This document shows, in pieces, positions 51,004 to 58,698 of a stretch of 64,000 nt of DNA (within the stretch, counting starts at the first letter, position 1; every line of letters starts with the position of its first letter). Location: positions 1,820,001-1,884,000 of the forward strand of contig NZ_CP047026.1 of assembly GCF_009796785.1 (NCBI RefSeq), given 5' to 3'. The notes beneath the pieces are model-generated. The model was not told the origin of the DNA and ran no database searches. It was given only the letters and a program-made list of their open reading frames with translations. The stretch is from Polaribacter sp. L3A8 (GTDB lineage Bacteria > Bacteroidota > Bacteroidia > Flavobacteriales > Flavobacteriaceae). The translations under genes and the position numbers were made by a program.

Positions 51004-51915
51004 TTATAAAATTTGACCTATTCCAAAAAGAATAGCAAACAAAAACGTACTTAAAGCTACTTTTTTTAACTCGCTATCTAGTTCTGCCGGAATTTTGTTT
51101 TGTGCAACTGTTATTATATTATTAAGTAACGGAACAAATGCAACCAAAAAAATAAGTTGATATATCGTTATAAAATCTAAAAACACATACACTAAAGCAG
51201 AAATTAACGCACCGAAAATTAAAAAGTAATGATATTTTTTTGCTTTTTCATTTCCTAGCTTAACCACTAAGGTGTTTTTATGATTCTTTTTATCTTCTTG
51301 CCTGTCTCTTAAATTATTTAGATTAAGAACAGCAGTACTTAGTAAACCAACAGAAATTGCAGGTAAAAAAACCTCTAAATTAATGTGTTTTGTATATAAG
51401 AAATAACTTCCTAATACACTTAGCAAACCAAAAAACAAAAATACAAAAACATCACCAAACCCACTGTAACCGTAAGCCGAATTACCAACAGTATATTTTA
51501 TTGCTGCAGCTATTGATGCAATTCCTAAGCCAAGGAATAAAATTGAATATCCAAAGTTTTCTTTTCCAAAAGAAACATAAATTAATAACAATGCTATTAT
51601 TAAGGTGATAACAGTAGTAATTATCATTGCCATTTTCATTTGTTTTGGAGTAATTGCGCCAGATGAAACCATACGTGCTTCTCCTGTTCTATTTTTATCA
51701 GAACCTTTTATTCCGTCTCCATAATCGTTGGCAAAATTAGACAATACTTGAAAACCAATTGTGGTTAAAATTGCCAACCAAAAAATTGGCGATTTAAAAA
51801 TACTAACCTCCATCTCTAACGATTCGATACCCAAAGCAGAACCTACTATAATTCCTGAAATAGATAGCGGCAAAGTTCTTAAACGAGCGGCTTTTATATA
51901 ACTCTTTACATCCAT
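51004..51915 (-). CDS. menA: 1,4-Dihydroxy-2-naphthoate polyprenyltransferase
   Basis: Attaches the isoprenoid tail to DHNA at the inner membrane, giving demethylmenaquinone. 303 residues with about nine membrane helices. First Asp-rich motif SNFANDYGDGIKGSDKNRTGEARMVSSGAIT near 62-92 with N-D-x-x-D; second motif NLNNLRDRQEDKKNHKNTLVVKLG near 200-223 with D-x-x-x-D-x-x-x. Both prenyl diphosphate-binding motifs are intact. The start overlaps the YdbT-like gene by 10 bases. Confidence 0.95.
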   Translation of the reverse strand: MDVKSYIKAARLRTLPLSISGIIVGSALGIESLEMEVSIFKSPIFWLAILTTIGFQVLSNFANDYGDGIKGSDKNRTGEARMVSSGAITPKQMKMAMIITTVITLIIALLLIYVSFGKENFGYSILFLGLGIASIAAAIKYTVGNSAYGYSGFGDVFVFLFFGLLSVLGSYFLYTKHINLEVFLPAISVGLLSTAVLNLNNLRDRQEDKKNHKNTLVVKLGNEKAKKYHYFLIFGALISALVYVFLDFITIYQLIFLVAFVPLLNNIITVAQNKIPAELDSELKKVALSTFLFAILFGIGQIL

Positions 51916-53405
51916 GATGTCTTACTGGTTTCTACTTTATATAAAGTATGATTATAAATTTTAATGGCATCTTCTAAACGGATACTCGGAATATTGATTT
52001 TACCTGAAGCAGTTTGTAATATAATATCTGCAACATTGCTCTTTACTTGAAAAAAACTTTGCTCCATTGTTATATTCTGAACCTTAAAAACCTCTAAATA
52101 TGTTAAGTGAGTTTCAATTAAACCGCTACCAACTAACAACATATTATCTGTAATTTTATAAAAACGTTTATTAACTTTTTTGATGATTAAAAAGGAAAAA
52201 AAAGGAAATACTAAAATAGCTGAATATAAAATTTCTAGTTGTAAAAAAATGAAATACAAAGTTGCGTATAAAATAATTGTAAACAAAAAAGTAACACTAA
52301 ATATTCTTCGCTTATAATAGTTGTCTGGACGGTTTTTCTTTCCATTTTCAAGCTCGTAAAAATCAAATAAACTTGATTTTACAATCTCAACTTGTTCTTT
52401 TTTACACCCCACAATACGAATTAACTTTTGTTTTTTAACATTAACTTTACCGCTTACTGCTTGTTTAAAAGTAATAAATGAGATACCAATTAATTGTTTT
52501 AAAGGGTTGGTAGAAATTGTAATACTTTGAACTTTTTGCTTTTTTAATACAATTGATTTTTTTGTAAACAAACCTTGATTTATCTCAAAAGCATCCTCTT
52601 TTAAATAAGCCGTTAAATTAAAATGAACTAAAAATATTTTAACAAACGAAGTCATTAAGGCTGTTATAGTTAAAAAAATCAACAAAATAGTTACTAAGAA
52701 AAAACTTGTAGAAAGCGCATCTGTACTTTCGGCGATTAAACCATCTAAAACTTCTGTTCTTCCTAAAGAATCAATTACCTGCTCTATTTGCTGATAAAAA
52801 CCAATAATAAGCGCTAAAAATAGTATTAAATTTTGAAGATGATTTTCTGTAAGACTAACTTTAAAAAGCTCCTTTATTCCGATTTTAACAAGTGGCTTTT
52901 TATCATCATCAATAATTATTTTTTTATCAAAATTAGCACTTTTAGACACTATTTCTTTTAATGCTTCTGCTTTAAATAAAGGCAAAGCTTTAATTGCTAT
53001 TTCTGTATCTTTAGAGCCGGCCGTTTCTATACTTACTTCGTATACACCAATAATTTGCTGAATAAGATTCTGTTTAAAATTAATATTCTGAATTCTATGA
53101 AAAGGAATGGATGTGTTGGTTTTGTTTAAAATACCTTCTTTTAAAATAAAATGTTCATTTTCTATTTTAAACAAAAAGTTCTTATAAATTAAGTAAGCTC
53201 TAACTAATAAAAAAAGTAAAATAAAGACTAAAATTAAGTAGATATAGTTTGTACTTAAATTAGTGATTTTAGAAAAATCTTTAATACCAAAGAACAATAA
53301 AACCCAAATTGTTTTTATTGTCTTGTAAATTTGATTCATATAAATTACAAAAATCCCTTTCGAAGATTGTTTTGAAAAATTAGAAAAATCAAAAGAGTTA
53401 TTCAT
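51906..53405 (-). CDS. YdbT-like membrane protein with bacterial PH domains
   Basis: 499 residues with repeated bPH2 (PF03703) units, each a beta sheet preceded by paired membrane helices: HFILKEGILNKTNTSIPFHRIQNINFKQNLIQQIIGVYEVSIETAG near 80-125, DAFEINQGLFTKKSIVLKKQKVQSITI near 265-290 and MLLVGSGLIETHLTYLEVFKVQNITM near 435-460. Bacterial relatives (E. coli YdbT) pair with a YdbS partner, here the gene directly upstream (eight-base overlap). Function unknown; likely membrane-associated envelope or stress role. Confidence 0.87.
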   Translation of the reverse strand: MNNSFDFSNFSKQSSKGIFVIYMNQIYKTIKTIWVLLFFGIKDFSKITNLSTNYIYLILVFILLFLLVRAYLIYKNFLFKIENEHFILKEGILNKTNTSIPFHRIQNINFKQNLIQQIIGVYEVSIETAGSKDTEIAIKALPLFKAEALKEIVSKSANFDKKIIIDDDKKPLVKIGIKELFKVSLTENHLQNLILFLALIIGFYQQIEQVIDSLGRTEVLDGLIAESTDALSTSFFLVTILLIFLTITALMTSFVKIFLVHFNLTAYLKEDAFEINQGLFTKKSIVLKKQKVQSITISTNPLKQLIGISFITFKQAVSGKVNVKKQKLIRIVGCKKEQVEIVKSSLFDFYELENGKKNRPDNYYKRRIFSVTFLFTIILYATLYFIFLQLEILYSAILVFPFFSFLIIKKVNKRFYKITDNMLLVGSGLIETHLTYLEVFKVQNITMEQSFFQVKSNVADIILQTASGKINIPSIRLEDAIKIYNHTLYKVETSKTSWM

Positions 53406-53901
53406 TAATTTTAGTACTAATAAATTCTTTAATTTCTAACGCAGTTTCTTTTGCAATCCCCTTAATTACCAAATCGTCTTTACTGTCTCCTGCCGTAAAC
53501 ACACTTATAGATGCTAGTTTAAAAAACCTAGAAAAAAGTCCTTCATCTACTTCTATGTGCTGAATTCTAGAAAACGGAACCGTTGTTAATTTTATAAAAA
53601 AAACACCACTTTTGTAAGTGATATCTTTTTCTCTTACTGCATATTTTCTTTTTTTAAAACTTACATAAAATAAAAGGCTTACAACAAAATAAACAACAAT
53701 AAAAACGATGTAGAAAAGGTAAACATATTTGCTTGTTTTTTCAAAAACATTAAAATAATCTGCTAAAAAAAGACCTATTAAAATTGCTGAAAAAGTTAAA
53801 ATAACATTCAATAAAATAACTTTTAAATATTTTTTATTGATGGGTTTAAAAATTATTTCTGTAATACTTGGAAAGTTAGAAACTGTTTCGTTTACAAACA
53901 T
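53398..53901 (-). CDS. YdbS-like PH-domain membrane protein
   Basis: 167 residues with two membrane helices near 26-50 and 58-83 and one bPH2 domain (KYAVREKDITYKSGVFFIKLTTVPFSRIQHIEVDEGLFSRFFKLASISVFTAG, near 87-139). The V-P-x-x-R-I-Q-x-V/I-E motif is a hallmark of the YdbS family. It overlaps its larger YdbT-like partner by eight bases and is preceded on the same strand by the SPOR lipoprotein gene (seven-base gap). Confidence 0.88.
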   Translation of the reverse strand: MFVNETVSNFPSITEIIFKPINKKYLKVILLNVILTFSAILIGLFLADYFNVFEKTSKYVYLFYIVFIVVYFVVSLLFYVSFKKRKYAVREKDITYKSGVFFIKLTTVPFSRIQHIEVDEGLFSRFFKLASISVFTAGDSKDDLVIKGIAKETALEIKEFISTKINE

Positions 53902-53908
53902 TTAATTG

Positions 53909-54295
53909 TTATAATTTTAAAGCTTCTTTAATATTTATTGGCTTTCCATTTTTTAAAGCTTGTACAAAAGCATCTGGATACTTGTTTAAAATAGAAGTTC
54001 TAAATACGTGTGCTTCTTTGTAAGAAGAAAATGTACCTAATCGATATTTAGTTAAATTATCTTCTTCAAAAAATTGAATATTTTGAAGATTAACAAACTC
54101 AGTATTTTTATACTTTAACGCCGCTATTTGAATAGTAAAAATAATTTCAGGTACTTCTATTATTTCTTCTACAGTTTCTTTAATGGAATCTATTACAATA
54201 GATGGTTCCTCTTTAATTGTTTCTTTTTTTACTTCTTTTTTGTTACAAGCAATAACTATCAAACTAAAAATCAGTAGTAAAAAAAACTTTTTCAT
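53909..54295 (-). CDS. SPOR-domain lipoprotein
   Basis: 128 residues. Lipoprotein signal with LIVIACNKK, lipidated Cys near 17; a Glu/Lys/Ile-rich linker (residues 20-50); then a C-terminal SPOR domain: IFTIQIAALKYKNTEFVN, KYRLGTFSSYKEAHVFRTSILNKYPDAFVQALKNGKPI. SPOR domains bind denuded glycan strands at the division septum, so this is a likely envelope or septal protein. The next upstream gene ends two bases before its ATG, suggesting cotranscription. Confidence 0.85.
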   Translation of the reverse strand: MKKFFLLLIFSLIVIACNKKEVKKETIKEEPSIVIDSIKETVEEIIEVPEIIFTIQIAALKYKNTEFVNLQNIQFFEEDNLTKYRLGTFSSYKEAHVFRTSILNKYPDAFVQALKNGKPINIKEALKL

Positions 54296-54297
54296 AA

Positions 54298-55077
54298 TTA
54301 TAGCTTATTAGCTTCAGCAATTAATTCTGCAATATCTTTAACTTCTACCTCTGCTTCTTTTTCCTTGAATTTTATTCCATCAGTCATCATTGTATTACAA
54401 TACGGACAACCTGTTGCAATAATATTTGGCTTGGTTTCTAAAGCATCTTCGGTTCTTAAAACATTAATTTCTTTATCACCTTTTTCTGCATCCTTAAACA
54501 TTTGTGCTCCTCCGGCTCCACAACATAAAGCTGTAGATTTGTTGCGTTTCATTTCCGTTAAGTTTACTCCTAACCTTTTTATTAACGCTCTTGGTGACTC
54601 ATACACTTCATTTGCTCTTCCTAAATAACAAGGATCATGAAATGTAACTCTTTTACCCTTTAATGAAGTATCATCAATATTTAAGCGTCCTTCAGAAATT
54701 AAGTTCTGAATGAATTGTGTGTGGTGAAAAACTTCATATTTCCCTCCTAAACTCGGATATTCATTTTTTAAGGTATTAAATGAATGCGGATCGCAAGTAA
54801 CAATTTTTTTAACCTCGTAACCATTCAATACTTCAATGTTCATCATTGCTTGCATTTGAAACAAGAACTCATTTCCAGCTCTTTTTGCAGCATCACCTGT
54901 AGATGACTCTTCTGTTCCTAAAACAGCAAAATCTACATTAGCTTGATGTAATATTTTTACAAATGCTCTCGATATTTTTTTGGCTCTATCATCATAACTT
55001 CCTGCTGCACCAACCCAAAATAATACTTCTGGTTGTTTTCCTTGAGCCATCATGTCTGCCATTGTAGGTACTATCAT
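54298..55077 (-). CDS. CCG-domain (HdrB/GlpC-like) Fe-S oxidoreductase
   Basis: 259 residues with two cysteine-rich CCG domains: CDPHSFNTLKNEYP near 104-117 with DPCYLGRANEVY near 154-165 in the first part, then TALCCGAGGAQMF near 191-203 and ATGCPYCNTMM near 226-236 in the second. In heterodisulfide reductase and related enzymes these domains hold an unusual [4Fe-4S] cluster and transfer electrons to a disulfide or quinone. The 4Fe-4S membrane protein gene lies directly upstream. Electron donor and acceptor here are unknown. Confidence 0.9.
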   Translation of the reverse strand: MIVPTMADMMAQGKQPEVLFWVGAAGSYDDRAKKISRAFVKILHQANVDFAVLGTEESSTGDAAKRAGNEFLFQMQAMMNIEVLNGYEVKKIVTCDPHSFNTLKNEYPSLGGKYEVFHHTQFIQNLISEGRLNIDDTSLKGKRVTFHDPCYLGRANEVYESPRALIKRLGVNLTEMKRNKSTALCCGAGGAQMFKDAEKGDKEINVLRTEDALETKPNIIATGCPYCNTMMTDGIKFKEKEAEVEVKDIAELIAEANKL

Positions 55078-55090
55078 AATTTACAAATTT

Positions 55091-55155
55091 TGAATTATGA
55101 ATTATGAATTAAAGTAATTCGTAATTGATAATTATTAATTGAAAAACTGTTTACT
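55091..55155 (-). repeat. Spacer with TGAATTA x3 array and AGTAAAC/AGTTTTTC heptads at a stop codon
   Basis: Three exact TGAATTA units (55091-55111) near the start of the CCG gene and, at the stop codon of the Fe-S gene upstream, minus-strand AGTAAAC-AGTTTTTC (55141-55155) with the TAA stop at positions 3-5 of the first unit. The rest of the 73-base gap is A/T rich. Confidence 0.6.
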
Positions 55156-56467
55156 CTTCATTAGCCCAATTCAACCTATCTTGTTGGTTGTATTGCCAAG
55201 GAGCACCGTTATTTTCGATGTTAGTCATCATCATATTCAACTCTTGCGGAGCTGCACTTTCTTCCATTACTAAATATCTTCTCATATCCATAATAATAGA
55301 TAATGGGTCTATATTTACAGGACACTCTTCTACACAAGCATTACAACTTGTACATGCCCAAAGTTCTTCTGGAGAAATATAATCGTTTAGTAATTGTTTA
55401 CCATCATCAACAAAAGTTCCTTTATTAGCATCAATATTTCTACCAACCTCTTCTAAACGATCACGAGTATCCATCATGATTTTTCTTGGTGATAATTCTT
55501 TTCCGGTAAGATTTGCAGGACAAGATGATGTACATCTACCACACTCAGTACATGTATATGCATTTAGTAACTGAACCCAGTTTAAATCTGTAACATCCGA
55601 AGCACCAAATTTTTCTGGTACCGCTTCTTCTTCTCCTTCTGGTGGCGCTGCATAAGGATCTGCATCTGGATCCATCATTAACTTAACCTCATTAGTAACA
55701 GATTCTAAATTGGTGAATTGTCCTTTAGGATTTAAGTTCGCAAAATAGGTGTTTGGAAATGCTAATAAAATATGTAAATGCTTAGAATAATATAAATAAT
55801 TTAAGAAAGCTAAAATTCCTAAAATATGAATCCACCATGCACTTCTTTCAATAGTATGAACAGATTCTGGTGAAAAACCATCAAAAAATGGTGCAATAAA
55901 CTGACTGATAGGGTTTCCAATTCCTGCTTCTTGAAAATGAATATCTGTAGCATTCATCACCAAAAACAATGTCATTAAAACCATTTCGAAATATAAAATA
56001 ATGTTTCCATCATTTTTAGGCCAACCTTTCATCTCTTTACTTAGAAAACGTTTAATGTTAGATATGTTTCTACGTAACCAGAAAACAACAACGGCTATAA
56101 AAACTAATGCTGCTAAAACTTCGAAAAAACCAATTAAGAATCCATAAAAAGTATCCCCTAAAACACCACTAAAAATCCTATGAGAACCAAAAAGACCATC
56201 AATAATAATTTCTAAAACTTCTATATTAATAATGATAAAACCTACATAAACAACAATATGAAGAAATCCTGATAATGGTCTTTTTACCATTTTAGATTGC
56301 CCTAACGCAATCTTAATCATATTCTTTAATCGTTCTGGTTTTTTATCAGTTCTGTTTACATCTTTACCTAATTTAATGTTTCTTGATAATTTGCGAATAT
56401 TCATCACAAAAAAACCGATTCCTAAAATTAGGACTAAGGCAAAAAGTATGTTTGGTAAATATTGCAT
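55151..56467 (-). CDS. 4Fe-4S dicluster membrane protein
   Basis: 438 residues. About six membrane helices in the N-terminal 260 (start at MQYLPNILFALVLILGIGFFV), with histidines that could bind heme b, followed by a soluble ferredoxin-like domain with two cluster motifs, CTECGRCTSSCPANL near 309-323 and CTSCNACVEECPVNI near 372-386. This layout resembles the fused NarI-HdrE/ferredoxin subunit of quinone-linked oxidoreductases. It is followed by the CCG protein, so the two should form a membrane electron-transfer complex. Physiological partner unknown. Confidence 0.88.
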   Translation of the reverse strand: MQYLPNILFALVLILGIGFFVMNIRKLSRNIKLGKDVNRTDKKPERLKNMIKIALGQSKMVKRPLSGFLHIVVYVGFIIINIEVLEIIIDGLFGSHRIFSGVLGDTFYGFLIGFFEVLAALVFIAVVVFWLRRNISNIKRFLSKEMKGWPKNDGNIILYFEMVLMTLFLVMNATDIHFQEAGIGNPISQFIAPFFDGFSPESVHTIERSAWWIHILGILAFLNYLYYSKHLHILLAFPNTYFANLNPKGQFTNLESVTNEVKLMMDPDADPYAAPPEGEEEAVPEKFGASDVTDLNWVQLLNAYTCTECGRCTSSCPANLTGKELSPRKIMMDTRDRLEEVGRNIDANKGTFVDDGKQLLNDYISPEELWACTSCNACVEECPVNIDPLSIIMDMRRYLVMEESAAPQELNMMMTNIENNGAPWQYNQQDRLNWANEE

Positions 56468-56488
56468 AACAGTTAAATTTTTATAAAA

Positions 56489-57460
56489 TTATTTATTAGC
56501 TTCTTTTTCTAATTCAGCGTCTTTATTAGGTGTATAAGCTTTTGCTTTTTTTCCGAATAATGAAAAATGAACAAATCTTTTTGGGTTTACCTTCATTTCT
56601 CTTAGTAAGTTTTCCAATTCTTTAGACATTGATGTTAAATTGTTATACATAGCATCGTCTGTAACTAATTTACCAATTGTTCCTTCTCCAGAATGAATGC
56701 CGGCCAACATTAAATTAACAGAATTTAATGTAACCTCTGCTTTACTTAAAATTCCACCAATATTAGCATTTGCTAAAGTATCAGAAACTTTTGCAAAATT
56801 TGCTGTAATTACTTTTGTATTTTTAACACTTTCAGTTAAATCATTAGATGTAGATGCAATCATACCATTTACTGATAACATCATTTTTTTAACCTCTGTT
56901 AAAGTATGTTCTAAATTATTAACAGAATTTTTTAAGCTGTTTTGAGTATTTAAATCTAAAACATTATTTACATTTTTAAATAACGAGTCTGCACTAATCA
57001 TCACATTTTCTAACTTTGCTTGAATTGGATCTAAACGTTCTCCAATAGAAGTAAATAAACTTGACTCAATTTGTCCCTTTAGGTAATCTCCAGAAACAGC
57101 ATCTGCCCCTTCATAATTAGGTATAATCGCTAAATTAGACCCACCCAAAGGACTTGGTGAATATATTTTTACAATACTATTTTTAGAAAAATTAAAATCT
57201 TTTTCAATAGCAAAACGAACTACTAACTGACCTTTTTTATCTTCTGATTTATTAAACCCAATACCTACAACTTTACCAACCTTTAGTCCGTTAATTGTAA
57301 CCAAACTAGACTCTGTAAGTCCACCAATATTGGTATATTCTACTTTAAAATAACGTGTATTAGCATCAAACAAGTTCTGACCTTTCAAAAAATTATAGCC
57401 CCATATAAATATGGCTATAATAACAATCGCTACAATTCCTGTTTTTAATTCTTTAGACAT
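56489..57460 (-). CDS. MlaD/MCE-domain protein
   Basis: 323 residues: one N-terminal membrane helix (TGIVAIVIIAIFIWGYNF), then an MCE domain with FKVEYTNIGGLTESSLVTINGLKVGKVVGIGF near 38-69 and ITSPSPLGGSNLAIIPNY-like closing strand near 100-118, followed by a long helical coiled coil. MCE proteins form hexameric rings that move phospholipids between inner and outer membrane together with an MlaEF-type ABC transporter, which is not visible here. Precedes the Fe-S genes by 21 bases on the same strand. Confidence 0.9.
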   Translation of the reverse strand: MSKELKTGIVAIVIIAIFIWGYNFLKGQNLFDANTRYFKVEYTNIGGLTESSLVTINGLKVGKVVGIGFNKSEDKKGQLVVRFAIEKDFNFSKNSIVKIYSPSPLGGSNLAIIPNYEGADAVSGDYLKGQIESSLFTSIGERLDPIQAKLENVMISADSLFKNVNNVLDLNTQNSLKNSVNNLEHTLTEVKKMMLSVNGMIASTSNDLTESVKNTKVITANFAKVSDTLANANIGGILSKAEVTLNSVNLMLAGIHSGEGTIGKLVTDDAMYNNLTSMSKELENLLREMKVNPKRFVHFSLFGKKAKAYTPNKDAELEKEANK

Positions 57461-57514
57461 CCATAAAAATTTAACAACAATATTACTAATAATTTTTGGT
57501 TGAAACCATCAAAA

Positions 57515-58609
57515 CTACTGCATTTTAATAGCTTCTTGAACAGATATCTTTTTACCATTCATAAACGCTACAATAAATGCAGATGTATACCCTTTAGATT
57601 TAGCAACCTTTAAAGATTGCTTTACAGTATTATAATTAGAAGTATTTCCAAAATAATATTTATAGAATTGACCGATAGAAACTCTTTCAACATCTCTTAA
57701 CCCTTTAAAATTATAAGATTTAGTTTGTATTTTATTTCTTCCAGAAGCAATTTGAACTTTATACTCAACACTTTCAAATGCGTTATCTTCTACTACATTA
57801 TTTAAAACCGTGTTTAATTTTAAATTACTAATGTAGTTTAAAACCGCATCTGAAATAGCATCTCCCATTTGATCTTGCCCTTTTTTAGAGTTTAAGAACC
57901 TACCTTCTGTTTTATTTGTTAAAAACCCTAATTCTACCAAGACGCTAGGCATAATGGTTTCTCTTAATACCTGAAAATTATCTTGTTTAACTTTTCTATC
58001 GTGTCTTTTTAATTTAAAGGCAAAGTTATTCTGTATTAAGCTAGCCATCGCTAAACTTCTATCTAAATTTTCTTCTTGTAACAAAGATAATCCAATAACA
58101 GATTCAGCAGAATTAGAATCAAAACCAACATATTTATCTTTATAGTTATCCTCTAAGAAAATTGCTGCATTTTCTCTTTTTGCGATTTCTAAATTTTTTT
58201 TATTTCCTCTTAAACCCAAAACAAAAGTTCCTGCTCCGTAGGCATTTGATGTATGAGAATCGCAATGTATAGAAATAAATAAGTCGGCTTTTGCATGATT
58301 TGCGATATCCCCCCTTTTCCATAAATCAATAAAAACATCTTTGCTACGTGTATAAAGCACTTTTATATCTTTCTTTTTAGATAAGTTCTTACCAACATTT
58401 AAAGCAACTTTTAAGGCGATATTCTTTTCTTTATAGCCATTTCCTAAGTTACCAGGATCTTTACCACCATGGCCTGCATCAATAACTATTACGTATTTTT
58501 TCTGCGCAAACACCGATGATGAATTCATCAAAAAGGAGAATGCAAAGAGAAAAATTAAAAGATTTCTTACTTTGATATTAATTTTGTTATTTTGTTTAAA
58601 ATGCATCAA
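57515..58609 (-). CDS. N-acetylmuramoyl-L-alanine amidase with C-terminal SPOR-like domain
   Basis: 364 residues. A signal region near residues 17-36, then amidase_3 domain: VIDAGHGGKDPGNLGNGYKEKNIALKVALNV near 40-70 (His and Glu zinc ligands), ADLFISIHCDSH near 108-119 and VLVELGFLTNKTEGRFL near 222-238 with the catalytic Glu. The end (about 288-364, VEYKVQIASGRNKIQTKSYNFKGLRDVERV) is a SPOR-like domain with KYYFGNTSNYNTVKQSL. Splits peptide from glycan during cell division. Divergent from the LptD-like gene. Confidence 0.92.
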   Translation of the reverse strand: MMHFKQNNKINIKVRNLLIFLFAFSFLMNSSSVFAQKKYVIVIDAGHGGKDPGNLGNGYKEKNIALKVALNVGKNLSKKKDIKVLYTRSKDVFIDLWKRGDIANHAKADLFISIHCDSHTSNAYGAGTFVLGLRGNKKNLEIAKRENAAIFLEDNYKDKYVGFDSNSAESVIGLSLLQEENLDRSLAMASLIQNNFAFKLKRHDRKVKQDNFQVLRETIMPSVLVELGFLTNKTEGRFLNSKKGQDQMGDAISDAVLNYISNLKLNTVLNNVVEDNAFESVEYKVQIASGRNKIQTKSYNFKGLRDVERVSIGQFYKYYFGNTSNYNTVKQSLKVAKSKGYTSAFIVAFMNGKKISVQEAIKMQ

Positions 58610-58639
58610 TAAAATTTAACTAATTTTGGCTTTTCAAAT

Positions 58640-58670
58640 TTGGTGTTCCAAATATTGAGCCATACTTTTA
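58640..58670 (+). promoter_or_regulatory. Candidate promoter of the LptD-like gene
   Basis: TTG (58640-58642) and TACTTTTA (58663-58670) at 20-base spacing resemble the Bacteroidota promoter, with A for the final G. The gene starts at TTG 58699. A minus-strand TATTTTTG at 58680-58687 could serve the amidase. Confidence 0.4.
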
Positions 58671-58698
58671 CCTTTATACAAAAATAGCATTTAAAGCA

